A stretch of 64,000 nucleotides of DNA from CBDFGE01 sp965247055. GTDB taxonomy: Bacteria > Chloroflexota > Dehalococcoidia > Lucifugimonadales > JAGWBF01. The translations under genes were made by a program, and so were the position numbers. The stretch covers positions 186,001-250,000 of the forward strand of contig CBDFGE010000006.1 in the NCBI GenBank assembly GCA_965247055.1, in the 5' to 3' direction. The notes under the pieces were generated by a model that was not told where the DNA came from, did no database searches, and worked only from the letters and a program-made list of their open reading frames with translations. Below are positions 43,080 through 51,874 of the stretch, one piece after another (position 1 is the stretch's first letter; each line of letters begins with the position of its first letter).

Positions 43080-44671
43080 ATGTTCTTCGACTCCCGTCGC
43101 TCCACCGTTCACGCTCGTCGCGGCATGGTGGCCACGAGCCAGCCGCTGGCCGCCGTAGCTGGGCTGCGTATGCTCATGGAAGGTGGCAACGCGGTGGATG
43201 GCGCGGTGGCCGCGGCGGCCGCGCTGAACGTGGTGGAGCCCGTTTACACGGGCGTCGGTGGAGACCTTTTCGCCCTGGTATGGATGAATGGGGAGAAGCG
43301 GGTGAGGGCGCTGAACGCCAGCGGGCGGGCAGCCTCGGCCGCCTCGCTGGACCGTTTGCGGAAGCTGGGACTGACCGAGATGCCCCTCTTCAGCCCCTAC
43401 GCTATCACGGTACCCGGGGCCGTGGACGGCTGGGAAACGCTGCTTCGTGAGCACGGTTCTATGCCCCTGTCCCAGGTCCTCCGGCCTGCCGTCGAGTATG
43501 CCGAGGAGGGTGCCCCCGTTTCCGATATCATCTCTTACCTCTGGCAGCGGGCCACGCCGCTCCTCTCCAGGTTCCGGGCGCCGAGCTCATGCTGGAGGGA
43601 CGGGCACCACGGCACGGCGAGGTGGTGCGTCTCCCAGAGCTGGCCGGGACCCTGCGGACCATCGCCGAGGGTGGAGCGGAGGCCTTCTACAGGGGGGAGC
43701 TGGCCCAGAAGATCGCCGGGTACGTGCAAGAGCGAGGCGGCTGGCTCACGGCCCAGGACCTGGCCGCCCACACCTCCACGTGGGACGAGCCCATCTCCAC
43801 CGACTACCGGGGAGTAACCTGTTGGGAGTGCCCTCCAAACAGCCACGGCCTCGCCGCCCTCCTGGCGTTGAACATCGCCGAGGGCTTCGATATCAAGGCG
43901 ATGGGGTTCCAGACACCCGATACCTACCATCACCTCATTGAGGCCATGAGGCTGTCCTTTGCCGACGCCCTCCGCTACGTCGCCGACCCCCGCAAAGCCC
44001 AGGTCCCCACCGAGGAGCTGCTTAGCAAGGGCTACGCCGCAACGCGTCGCTCCCAGGTCAGGAGAGACCGTGCTCTCTCCCAGGTCCTCTCCGGCGACGT
44101 GAAGGTCGGGGGCGACACAATCTACGTGACCTGCGTCGACGGGCAGGGAAACGCCTGCTCACTGATCAGCAGCCTCTACGAGATATTCGGCTCGGGGCTG
44201 GTCGTGCCCGGTACAGGCATAGCGCTTCATAACCGGGGGGCCATGTTTTCCCTTGACCCGGACCATCCCAACGCCCTGGAGCCGGGCAAGCGGCCCTACC
44301 ATACCATCATTCCGGCCATGGCTACGCGGGGAGGCGAGCTGTGGCTCACCTACGGCATGATGGGGGTGTTCCAGCAGCCCCAGGGCCACCTGCAGCTCCT
44401 GGTGAACATGATCGACCTCGGCCTGGACCCCCAGGCCGCCCTCAACGCCCTGCGGTTCAGCGTGCAGCTTGGCGGCGAAATCCTGCTGGAGGAGGGCCTT
44501 CCCCAGAGCACCGTCCAGGAGCTCAAAGACAGGGGCCACGACGTGTACGTCCTCAGCGGCTACGACCGGTACGTCATGGGTGGGGGCCAGATTATAGAGC
44601 GGGACCCGGAGACGGGGTCCTTGCGGGGCGGCTCGGAGCCCCGCAAGGACGGCTGCGCCATCGGCTGGTAG
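43080..44671 (+). pseudogene. ggt: Gamma-glutamyltranspeptidase-family gene with one frameshift
   Basis: Two frames make one Ntn-hydrolase of about 530 residues. The first runs MFFDSRRSTVHARRGMVATSQPL ... PLLSRF up to about 43575; the second continues GAELMLEGRAPRHGEVV to 44671. Adding one C at TTCCGGG (about 43571-43577) restores RFPGAELMLEGRAP. The large-subunit part has GGNAVDGAVAAAAALNVVEP. The self-cleavage Thr lies in GGDTIYVTCVDGQGNA, followed by GSGLVVPGTGIALHNRG. The fold cleaves gamma-glutamyl bonds, or related amides in the GGT-like group. No signal peptide. GGGGGA site before ATG 43080. The frameshift may be a sequencing error. Confidence 0.8.
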
Positions 44672-44747
44672 GCCCCCCACCGAGCCCGACGGTGGCTTGA
44701 CCGTTCTCCAGCCATGCCCTACATAAAACCTACTTCCCTTTCATTCC

Positions 44748-46082
44748 ATGGGTGGTGAGATGGCCGCGACGGTCCAGGGATCAGAACTGACGAAGGTGTA
44801 CCAGCTGGGCAACGAGCTGGTTTACGCCCTGAACAGGGCTTCCCTGGAGGTTTACCCGGGGGAGCTGTTGGCTGTAGTCGGCCGGGCCGGATCGGGCAAG
44901 TCCACCCTGCTGCACGTGCTCGGCTGTCTCCAAAGGCCCGATGCCGGAAGCGTGCGGGTCGAGGGGCAGGATGTGACGGAGCTGGCGGAGGTCCGGACTC
45001 GCAAGGTGGGATTCGTGTTTCAGGCATACAACCTGCTTCCCAACGAGACGGTGCTCGGTAACGTGCTGGTCTCCCTGAGGCATGGGGACCTGGACTCCTA
45101 TGATCGCCGCGAGAAGGCCGTGGAGGCCCTCAGCTACGTGGGTCTGGAGAACCGGCTGAACCACAGTCCGGGGCAGCTATCGGCGATACAACGCCAGTGC
45201 GTGACCATCGCCAGGGCGATGGCCCACGACCCGGCCGTGATCTTCGCCGACGAGCCTACCAGAGCGCTGGACAGCACCTCCCGAGAGGAGGTAATGGGTC
45301 TGCTCCAGAGGCTCAACTCCGAGGGACGGACTATTGTAGTCTCCACCGACGACTCGGGGGTGGCCGGTTACTGCCAGAGGATGGTGCGGATCTACGGCGG
45401 GAGGACCACGGAGGCGGAGGCGGTCGGCAAAAGGCGGGTTATCTCGCCTTCCCGGGTGCCCGGACGGGCGTCCTCCTTCTCAACCAGAGAGGTGACGGTC
45501 TGTCCCAGGTGTAACTACGGCAACTTCAAGGACGACGAGCTATGCCAGCGATGCGAGTCTCCCCTTCATCTTACAAAAGAGGAGGAGGAGTCCATCGAGG
45601 GGCGCCTGAGTGGCAGGGGAAGCCGATACCTGGGGGCGGAAAGCGCGTCGGATGAGGGTGAGGTACCCGGTCAGGGGCAGACGGACGAGCTCAAGGAGGT
45701 CCCCATGCTGGCGGGGCTGGGTACTAAGAGCCTGGCCAGGATAGTGGCCGCCCTCGAGCCCAGATCCTTTCAACCGGGGTCTACCATAGTGAAGCAGGGA
45801 GAGCCCGGCGACTCTTTCTACATCGTTAGAAGCGGCAGCGTGCAGGTCATGTTGGAGAGGGAGGGCACCCCGGCAATCACGGTGGCCGAGCTGGGGCCCA
45901 GGGAAGGCTTCGGGGAGATGGCCCTTCTTACCGACCAGCCTCGGTCGGCCTCCGTGGTGGCCGTCACCGACGTCGAGACCTGGTGTCTTTCCAAGGTGGC
46001 CTTCCAGGAGCTTGTCTCGCAGAACCTGTCCCTGGCCCTGTACTTTAACCGGATTCTGAGCCAGCGGCTGAGTGCCCTCTAG
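44748..46082 (+). CDS. Degenerate ABC ATPase fused to a zinc ribbon and a cyclic-nucleotide-binding domain
   Basis: 444 residues in three parts. (1) ABC ATPase of LolD/MacB type (5-225): Walker A GRAGSGKS (45-52) and Walker B VIFADEP are intact, but the signature LSGGQ reads LSAIQ (144-148) and the H-loop His is replaced (STDD, Thr200). (2) Zinc ribbon with Cys252, Cys255, Cys266, Cys269 (CPRCNYGNFKDDELCQRC). (3) CAP_ED domain (about 315-444) with an intact phosphate-binding cassette, FGEMALLTDQPRSASV (Glu390, Arg399). No membrane helices and no permease next to it. A regulatory role is more likely than transport. It converges on the broken cohesin-like gene, beyond which lies a class III cyclase. 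Confidence 0.85.
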   Translation: MGGEMAATVQGSELTKVYQLGNELVYALNRASLEVYPGELLAVVGRAGSGKSTLLHVLGCLQRPDAGSVRVEGQDVTELAEVRTRKVGFVFQAYNLLPNETVLGNVLVSLRHGDLDSYDRREKAVEALSYVGLENRLNHSPGQLSAIQRQCVTIARAMAHDPAVIFADEPTRALDSTSREEVMGLLQRLNSEGRTIVVSTDDSGVAGYCQRMVRIYGGRTTEAEAVGKRRVISPSRVPGRASSFSTREVTVCPRCNYGNFKDDELCQRCESPLHLTKEEEESIEGRLSGRGSRYLGAESASDEGEVPGQGQTDELKEVPMLAGLGTKSLARIVAALEPRSFQPGSTIVKQGEPGDSFYIVRSGSVQVMLEREGTPAITVAELGPREGFGEMALLTDQPRSASVVAVTDVETWCLSKVAFQELVSQNLSLALYFNRILSQRLSAL

Positions 46083-46136
46083 GAGAGAATCCTGCCCTAG
46101 GTCAGCCGGCGGTTGCTCCTGCGGAGGGGCTCAATC

Positions 46137-47233
46137 TCAGGCTGGGGCCATCTTCTCCAGACCTGTCAGGTTGGTGATGGTGATCTTGCGGTGAGATGTG
46201 GTCAGTAGGCCCATCCTCCTGTAGGTGGTCCTGCGTGACGCCCAGGAGCTCCTGGCCCAGGGTGTCGGAGACGGAGGACTTGCTGCCGTCCCTAGCGTAC
46301 TCAAAGACCAGGGTCCTCCCCTCCGACGGGGCTTTGGCCTTGAACGTGATGGTGGCGAAGGTGAAGGGTGCCTGGTCCTGGGCCAGCCGCTCACCACCTC
46401 GACCACTGTAGGGTCGAACCTCATGAAGAGCTGAGCACCCACCAACAGGTTGCCTATCCCGTTGGGGTCCAGCAAGACCTTGAAGTCCATGTTCTCCCCC
46501 AAAGAGATGGCCACGGGCCCGGCCATGGAGCCGGCCGGCACTATTAGCATATGCACCCCCGAGGCCGGAGGCGAAAGAGTGGGGGGGTAGCTGTGGGCTG
46601 GGGTATCGGGGCCAGGGTCGGAGTAGGGGTAGGGGTCGGCGTCAGCGTTGGAGTATCCGTAGGCGTTGGGGCTACTGGAGTGTTCGTGGGCGTCGGACTG
46701 GGCTGAGGGGTCGCAGTGGGCAAGACCTCCGTGGGAGTAGCTGTGGGGGCCTCCTCTGTTGCCAGGGTGGGCGGTGGGGGTGTTGGCGTCGCCGTGGCTA
46801 CAGGCTCTGGGGTGGCAACGGGCAGGACCGAAGGGGTGGGTGTAGGTCCCGCTGGTGGGGTGGCCACCGGCGTACCGGGGGTGGGGGTCGGTGCCGGCGT
46901 AGGACCGCTTTTAGCCGAGGCGGGTGTTGGACCGGGGCCGAAGGTGGGCGCAGCAATAGGAGTCTCCCCCGGTAAGGCGGTCGCGGTCGCGACGGGAGTA
47001 GGGGTACGGGCATCGGTGGTGGGGGTCGGTGCCGGCGTAGGACCGCCTCTAGCCGAAGCGGGTGTTGGACCGGGGCCGAAGGTGGGCGCAGTAATAGGAG
47101 TCTCTCCTGGCACCGGCGCGAGAGTCGGGGTCGCTCCTGTGCAGTAGAGGGACCCGGCCGCCATTGGCGTGGCCATCGCGATTAGCAGGAGGTGCCTTCG
47201 TCCAAGGAGGAATGCCAGCGCCGCCCGCCTCAT
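46137..47233 (-). pseudogene. Broken Thr/Pro-rich, cohesin-like surface protein
   Basis: Three frames are needed to follow one protein. The first (47233 to about 46575) gives a membrane segment and about 190 residues of T/P-rich repeats, including an in-frame duplication. After a run of seven G (C on the coding strand) at about 46581 the next frame reads PPASGVHMLIVPAGSMAGPV, ISLGENMDFKVLLDPNGIG and MRFDPTVVEVV. After about 46400 a third frame reads PFTFATITFKAKAPSEGRTL and SVSDTLGQELLGV. Together these resemble a cohesin-type beta domain (FDPxxxEVV ... ITFKAxA). With two or more frameshifts it is either a pseudogene or a region of poor sequence. Confidence 0.6.
46881..47108. repeat. In-frame duplication inside the T/P-rich region
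   Basis: About 90 bases at 46881-46970 recur at 47019-47108 with a few differences, a period of 138 bases (46 codons). Both copies encode GETPI(T/A)APTFGPGPTPASA and GGPTPAPTP-type residues. Confidence 0.75.
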
Positions 47234-49149
47234 TGCCGTGTGCTGGCCCGCCAGGCTACTTCGTAGAGATGCTCTTCCTCGGCAAAGCCCTTGAGCTGCT
47301 TCCAGCCATACTCTACGTACTCGAAGCTGGATGCGCTGCCCGCCAGCTTGCGGAAAAGATCGGAGACCAGTATCTGCTCACCCGAGGCCAGGGCCATTAT
47401 CCTTGCGGCTAGTACAACCGCGGTCCCGAAGAAGTCCTCGTCTTCCTTGATGGTCTCGCCCACGTTGATCCCTATGCGCACCTTAAGCTGGTCGGCGTTC
47501 TCCAGGTTGAACTCGTCCAGGCTCCGCTGAATTTCTGCGGCACAGGTGACGGCCTTCCTTGCGCTGGAGAAGACCACCATGAACCCGTCGCCCATGGCTT
47601 TGACCTCCAGGCCGCCGTTGTTAGCCACATGCTGCCGGATGATGCTGTTATGGCTCCGTAGCAGGGTCTGGTTCGCCTCATCCCCCAGGGAGGTGAGGGG
47701 CTTCGTGGAGTCCTCAAGGTCGGTGAACATTATGCTAACGGTGCCCTCTATGGCGGCCAGCTGTGCCTGCGCCCGTTCAGTGTCGGTCAACTCCGCGATT
47801 ATTCGCTCAGCTGCGGGGTGAGTCTCACCCCGCAGCTCCTGGAAGGGCATCTTGGCGGCGGTGAGGAGCTCGAGGGCGCTTTCCGAGGCCCTGGCATCGG
47901 AAAGCGCCCTGGTGAACAGGCCCCTGTACTTTGTGTTGGTCTTTCTCAGCCACTGGCTGGCCGGGCCAGCAGCTTCTTGGGATAGGGAGGCGGTTAGTAG
48001 GCTTTCCAGCCGTTGCTCCTCCTCCGGGCTGTCGGCATCGCCGGCGGGGGCCGTGAGTTCACCGGCAATCCAATGGAGTATGGTGGTGGAGCCGAGGGCA
48101 TACCGGTCTCCCTCCCTGATCACCAGGCCTCTGTTCGACAGTGTGCTCAACGCGAGGCCGGTGTGAACGAACCACCGCTCCAGCTCCGCCGGGCGCCAGT
48201 AGTTCAGCTGGTGGTCCTGCTCGTATGCCTGGAGCGCCAGCAGGGCCATGGCAGTCTTCTCCGTTTGTGAAGAGTTCGCCCAATAGTTATCCAGGTGGGG
48301 GGCGGCGGCTTGCTGTAGCCTCTCTTCGGTGTGGGCCAGCGAGCTGGACTCATCCAGGCCCTGGTGGGCGGCCTCGAACATGAAGTGCAGCGCCATCTGT
48401 ACGAAGAAGGGCACCCTGCCCGACAGGGTGAGGACATGCTCCACCGCCGCGTCGCTGAAGGAGACCTCCTTGTCCGCCAGATAGGAGCTCACCATATCCC
48501 GTACGTCGGCCTGAGAAAAGGGGCGGAGGCTGATGGTGGCGAAGATGTTGAAGAAGGGGGAGCTGCGGACGGCGTCGGAGTGGGAGATCTCCACCAGGTC
48601 AACGCGGGTCGAGGTTATCAGGGCCAGATCGTGGTGGATCGCCAGTGAGCGTAGCGCGTAGTAGAAGTCTGGTCCGAAGTTCTCGTTGCCGCCCACATTT
48701 TCAAACTCGTCGATGAGCAGGACTATATGTAGTCCCTGGTCTTCCATGCTGTCCAGCAGCTCGGCCAGATCGTAGGTGTCGATGCTCTCGTGCTGGGCAA
48801 CGTCCCTGATCTCCTTTTTCAGGCCTTCGTCCTGCACCTTAGAGGCGATCCGCCTAAGCATGTACTGATACAGACGGGTGGGGGTGCTGGTGGACGTGAT
48901 CATCTCCAGGTCGAGGTAAACGAACAAGTACGTCGCGGAGTCCAGCCCGTAGGCGCGGACAGTGTCGGGGTGAGCTATGAAATTCAGAAGCGACGTCTTG
49001 CCGGACCGTCGCTCCCCTACCAGGGAGCTGCTCTCGAACTCCGGGTTGCGCAGGCGCATGAAGATCTGCTCCACCTCGCGCTGTCTGCCCACGAAGCGGC
49101 TGGGGTCGGATATGGGGTTTCCATACGTGAAAGGATTAAGCGTTACCAC
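47230..49149 (-). CDS. AAA-type ATPase fused to a class III adenylate/guanylate cyclase
   Basis: 639 residues. The N-terminal ATPase starts NPFTYGNPISDPSRFVGRQREVEQI, with Walker A GERRSGKT (45-52) and Walker B VLLIDEFENV (143-152). A winged-helix/helical middle covers about 250-450. The C-terminal class III nucleotide cyclase domain (about 466-639) has SIMFTDLEDST (two metal Asp positions), AMGDGFMVVFSSA and DFFGTAVVLAARI. It makes cAMP or cGMP by family knowledge. No membrane helices. The ATPase resembles that of the protein at 55317. The cyclic-nucleotide-binding fusion lies 1.1 kb away on the opposite strand, suggesting a functional link. Confidence 0.88.
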   Translation of the reverse strand: MVTLNPFTYGNPISDPSRFVGRQREVEQIFMRLRNPEFESSSLVGERRSGKTSLLNFIAHPDTVRAYGLDSATYLFVYLDLEMITSTSTPTRLYQYMLRRIASKVQDEGLKKEIRDVAQHESIDTYDLAELLDSMEDQGLHIVLLIDEFENVGGNENFGPDFYYALRSLAIHHDLALITSTRVDLVEISHSDAVRSSPFFNIFATISLRPFSQADVRDMVSSYLADKEVSFSDAAVEHVLTLSGRVPFFVQMALHFMFEAAHQGLDESSSLAHTEERLQQAAAPHLDNYWANSSQTEKTAMALLALQAYEQDHQLNYWRPAELERWFVHTGLALSTLSNRGLVIREGDRYALGSTTILHWIAGELTAPAGDADSPEEEQRLESLLTASLSQEAAGPASQWLRKTNTKYRGLFTRALSDARASESALELLTAAKMPFQELRGETHPAAERIIAELTDTERAQAQLAAIEGTVSIMFTDLEDSTKPLTSLGDEANQTLLRSHNSIIRQHVANNGGLEVKAMGDGFMVVFSSARKAVTCAAEIQRSLDEFNLENADQLKVRIGINVGETIKEDEDFFGTAVVLAARIMALASGEQILVSDLFRKLAGSASSFEYVEYGWKQLKGFAEEEHLYEVAWRASTRQ

Positions 49150-49310
49150 AGATAACCCCCCCGTGAATCACGCGCGATCCCCGACACCGGCCTTCCGAAT
49201 GGTCGCTGCACCGCGAGGGACCCCAGCTTGGGCAATCTCTTCCCGCCCACATGCATATTCTACTCCAGGGCGGCGCTTTCACCAAGGTCTTGGTTCGGGG
49301 CGCCCTGTTC

Positions 49311-49344
49311 GCCCTGCCTCGGATGTTGTCTCCCGAGGCAGGGC
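49311..49344. other. Perfect 12-bp inverted repeat
   Basis: GCCCTGCCTCGG / CCGAGGCAGGGC with a 10-base spacer. It lies upstream of both flanking genes, so it is not an obvious terminator of either; an operator or leader hairpin of the cyclase gene is possible. Confidence 0.6.
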
Positions 49345-49441
49345 CTTCACCCCTGCGCCTCGCGATCCTTTCTATGCATTCTAACATAAACGGGCGCCGC
49401 TGCTGCATCCCATAGCCGCCGTGGAGGGCCGGACGTTTGGT

Positions 49442-49470
49442 TTGACGCCGCTGTGGGGCGCTGATAGAAT
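49442..49470 (+). promoter_or_regulatory. Promoter toward the SMP-30 gene
   Basis: TTGACG (49442-49447), 17 bases, TAGAAT (49465-49470). The leader to the ATG at 49638 would be about 160 bases. Confidence 0.6.
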
Positions 49471-49637
49471 GATGCCACCCCGCAGCCACCGTCTGCATAG
49501 CTATCTGAGCCAGTAAGGGAGCACGCCCCCGGTCCGGGCTTGCGGCCCGGCGCGGGCACCCGTCCCCCGCTCAGTTGGGGGGCGCTGCACGTGGACCTTG
49601 CCCCCCGGCCGGACTCGTCTAGCATAAGGAGGGTGCC

Positions 49638-50558
49638 ATGGCCTGGGACTTTGAGCTGATCTGGGGGCCTCACGACAACCTGACCGAGGGTCCCGCCTGG
49701 GACGGCCAGGCCTTGCTGTTTACCCACATCCCCCACAGCCGGATCATGCGCTACGACCCGCGGACCGGCGACACCACCGAGTTCCGCACCGGCACCAACC
49801 GCACCAACGGCCTGATATTCGACGCCAACGGCCGTCTGTACGGCTGCTGCTCCGGCGGCCGGTCCATCGTCCGGTTCGAGCCCGATGGAGGAACCACCGT
49901 AGTCGCCGACCGGCTGGATGGGAAGCGCCTCAACACCCCCAACGACCTGGGCGCGGACCGCCAGGGCAGGGTCTGGTTCACCAACCCGTGGAACGAGGGC
50001 AACACCGACCCCACCCAGCGTACGGAGCTGGACCATCTGGACCATGAAGAGGTGTTGCGGACGGACCCCCAGCCCGACGGGACTTGGCAGGTGAAGCGGA
50101 TGACCCACGACCTCACCAGGCCCAACGGCATCCTGGTATCCCCAGACGACCGCACCCTCTATGTGGCCCAGACCGACAACCGCCCGGGGATGGTCAGGGA
50201 GCTAAGGGCGTATCCTATCGAGGATGATGGGTCGCTGGGCCGGTACATCGTGCTGCATCAGTTCGGCATCGACCAGCGCGGATACCAGAGGGGTGTCGAC
50301 GGCATGTGCTTCGACTCCGAAGGCAACATCGTCGCCACCGCCGGGCGCCAAGAGAGCGGGCCCGGCCCCATGATCTACGTCTTCGCCCCCTCGGGCCGGG
50401 TCCTGGAAACCCATCCGATGCCGGTGGATATGCCCACCAACTGCACCTTCGGGGACCCCGACCTGAGCACCCTCTACATCACCACCCTTGCGGGCCACCT
50501 GTACCGGGTACGGAACACGGGACGCAAGGGCTGGCTGCTGTGGCCCCCGGCCGGGTAG
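49638..50558 (+). CDS. SMP-30/gluconolactonase-family protein, second copy
   Basis: 306 residues, beta-propeller lactonase family. Glu17 lies in LTEGPAW, Asn in NTPNDLGAD, Asp in GVDGMCFD, the three expected metal ligands. ATG behind AAGGAGGGTGCC. It is divergent in sequence from the copy at 18168 (for example the insert FTNPWNEGNTDPTQRTELDH). Substrate unknown. It converges on the acyl-CoA dehydrogenase gene, whose stop is 19 bases away. Confidence 0.88.
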   Translation: MAWDFELIWGPHDNLTEGPAWDGQALLFTHIPHSRIMRYDPRTGDTTEFRTGTNRTNGLIFDANGRLYGCCSGGRSIVRFEPDGGTTVVADRLDGKRLNTPNDLGADRQGRVWFTNPWNEGNTDPTQRTELDHLDHEEVLRTDPQPDGTWQVKRMTHDLTRPNGILVSPDDRTLYVAQTDNRPGMVRELRAYPIEDDGSLGRYIVLHQFGIDQRGYQRGVDGMCFDSEGNIVATAGRQESGPGPMIYVFAPSGRVLETHPMPVDMPTNCTFGDPDLSTLYITTLAGHLYRVRNTGRKGWLLWPPAG

Positions 50559-50576
50559 GGGGAGGCCCGCTGCCCG

Positions 50577-51737
50577 CTATATCTGATACTGCTTCAGGAG
50601 CAGGCGGGCGATCAGCAGCCGCTGGATCTCGTTGCTCCCCTCGCCGATGATCATGAGGGGCGCTTCCCGGTAGTAGCGCTCCAGCGGGTACTCCTTGATG
50701 TAGCCGTATCCCCCGTGGATGCGCATGGCGTCCAGGGTCACCTCGGCGCATATCTCGCTGGCGAAAAGCTTGGCCATCCCCGCCTCCAGGTCCACCCGCT
50801 CCCCCCGGTCCTTCTTGGCGGCGGCCTCGTAGGTAAGCAGCCGGGCGGCCTGGATCTTGGTCGCCATGTCGGCCAGCTTGAGCTGGATGGCCTGGTGCTG
50901 GGCGATGGGGACGCCGAAGGTCCTCCGCTGCTGGGAGTACTTGATGGCGGCCTCGAAGGCGGCGGCGGACACCCCAACGGCCCTGGCGGCGACGTTGATG
51001 CGCCCTGTCTCCAGGCCGGACATCACCTGCTGGAACCCTCGCCCCTCGGTCCCACCCACCAGGTTATCCGCCGGGACCCGGAAGTCCTCGAAGATCAGCT
51101 CGCAGGTGTCCAGACCCCTGTATCCCAGCTTGTCCAGGTCCCTGCCCACCTCGAATCCCGGGCCACCCTTCTCCACGATGAAACAGCTCATACCACGATG
51201 GGGAGGCACAGCGTTCCGGTCCGTCTTCGTAAGGAGGGCGAAGGTGTTTCCGTGCCGGCCGTTGGTGATGAACATCTTGGTGCCGTTGACGACGTACTCC
51301 TCGCCGTCCCGCACCGCGGAAAGCTCGATGGCCTGCACGTCGCTGCCGGCGTTGGGCTCGGTGAGAGCGAGGCCGCCCCGCTTCTCACCCCGCGCCATGG
51401 CGGGCAGGAACCGCCTCTTCTGCTCGTCGGTGCCGAAGCTGGCTACCACGTATGCCATGATGTGGTGGGTGCCGATGACGCCGCTTATGCTCATCCAGCA
51501 CTTGGACAGCTCCTCGAAAATCATGGCAAAGGTGGTGTAGTCAAGCTCCATACCGCCGTACTCTTCCGGGAGGGTGATACCGAAGAGCCCCATCTCCTTC
51601 ATCTTCTCGATGACGTCGAGGGGGACTATGTCCTCTCGCTCATACTCGCTTACGATGGGCTCCAGCTCTCGCCGCACGAACTCCCGCACCGCGTTCACGA
51701 TCTGGGTGCGGGCCTCTTCGGGTGTCCGGGTGGTCAT
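50577..51737 (-). CDS. Acyl-CoA dehydrogenase
   Basis: 386 residues, a flavoenzyme that oxidises acyl-CoA to enoyl-CoA. The N-terminal helical domain (GLFGITLPEEYGGMELDYT), the FAD/substrate motif GGLALTEPNAGSDVQAIE with VNGTKMFITNGRHG, and the C-terminal domain with QTFG-type (RRTFGVPIAQHQAIQ) and IHGGYGYIKEYPLERYYREA are complete. The catalytic Glu lies in IIGEGSNEIQR. Chain-length preference cannot be told. ATG behind AAGGAGTGACCC. It has its own promoter, which faces the coaX promoter. Confidence 0.93.
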   Translation of the reverse strand: MTTRTPEEARTQIVNAVREFVRRELEPIVSEYEREDIVPLDVIEKMKEMGLFGITLPEEYGGMELDYTTFAMIFEELSKCWMSISGVIGTHHIMAYVVASFGTDEQKRRFLPAMARGEKRGGLALTEPNAGSDVQAIELSAVRDGEEYVVNGTKMFITNGRHGNTFALLTKTDRNAVPPHRGMSCFIVEKGGPGFEVGRDLDKLGYRGLDTCELIFEDFRVPADNLVGGTEGRGFQQVMSGLETGRINVAARAVGVSAAAFEAAIKYSQQRRTFGVPIAQHQAIQLKLADMATKIQAARLLTYEAAAKKDRGERVDLEAGMAKLFASEICAEVTLDAMRIHGGYGYIKEYPLERYYREAPLMIIGEGSNEIQRLLIARLLLKQYQI

Positions 51738-51789
51738 GGGTCACTCCTTACGTCAGTTGGCGCTGGTAGATCGTATCCGGGATGAGCTC

Positions 51790-51818
51790 ATTGTACTAGT
51801 GGGCGTTGGGGCTTTCAA
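51790..51818 (-). promoter_or_regulatory. Promoter of the acyl-CoA dehydrogenase gene
   Basis: On the minus strand TTGAAA (51818-51813), 17 bases, TACAAT (51795-51790). About 50 bases before the ATG. Confidence 0.6.
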
Positions 51819-51825
51819 CCGAGCG

Positions 51826-51854
51826 TTGCTCTGGGGTAGGCGGTAACTTATAAT
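51826..51854 (+). promoter_or_regulatory. Promoter of coaX-coaBC
   Basis: TTGCTC (51826-51831), 17 bases, perfect TATAAT (51849-51854). The transcript would start only about 15 bases before the coaX ATG, giving a very short leader. Confidence 0.6.
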
Positions 51855-51874
51855 TGTGCAGAGGGCACGGCGAA

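Larger units (their letters stand above)
49150..49637. other. Divergent spacer with hairpin and promoter
   Basis: 488 bases between the AAA-cyclase gene (minus) and the SMP-30 gene (plus). It contains a perfect 12-bp hairpin (49311-49344) and a good promoter (49442-49470). No gene was found. Confidence 0.5.
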
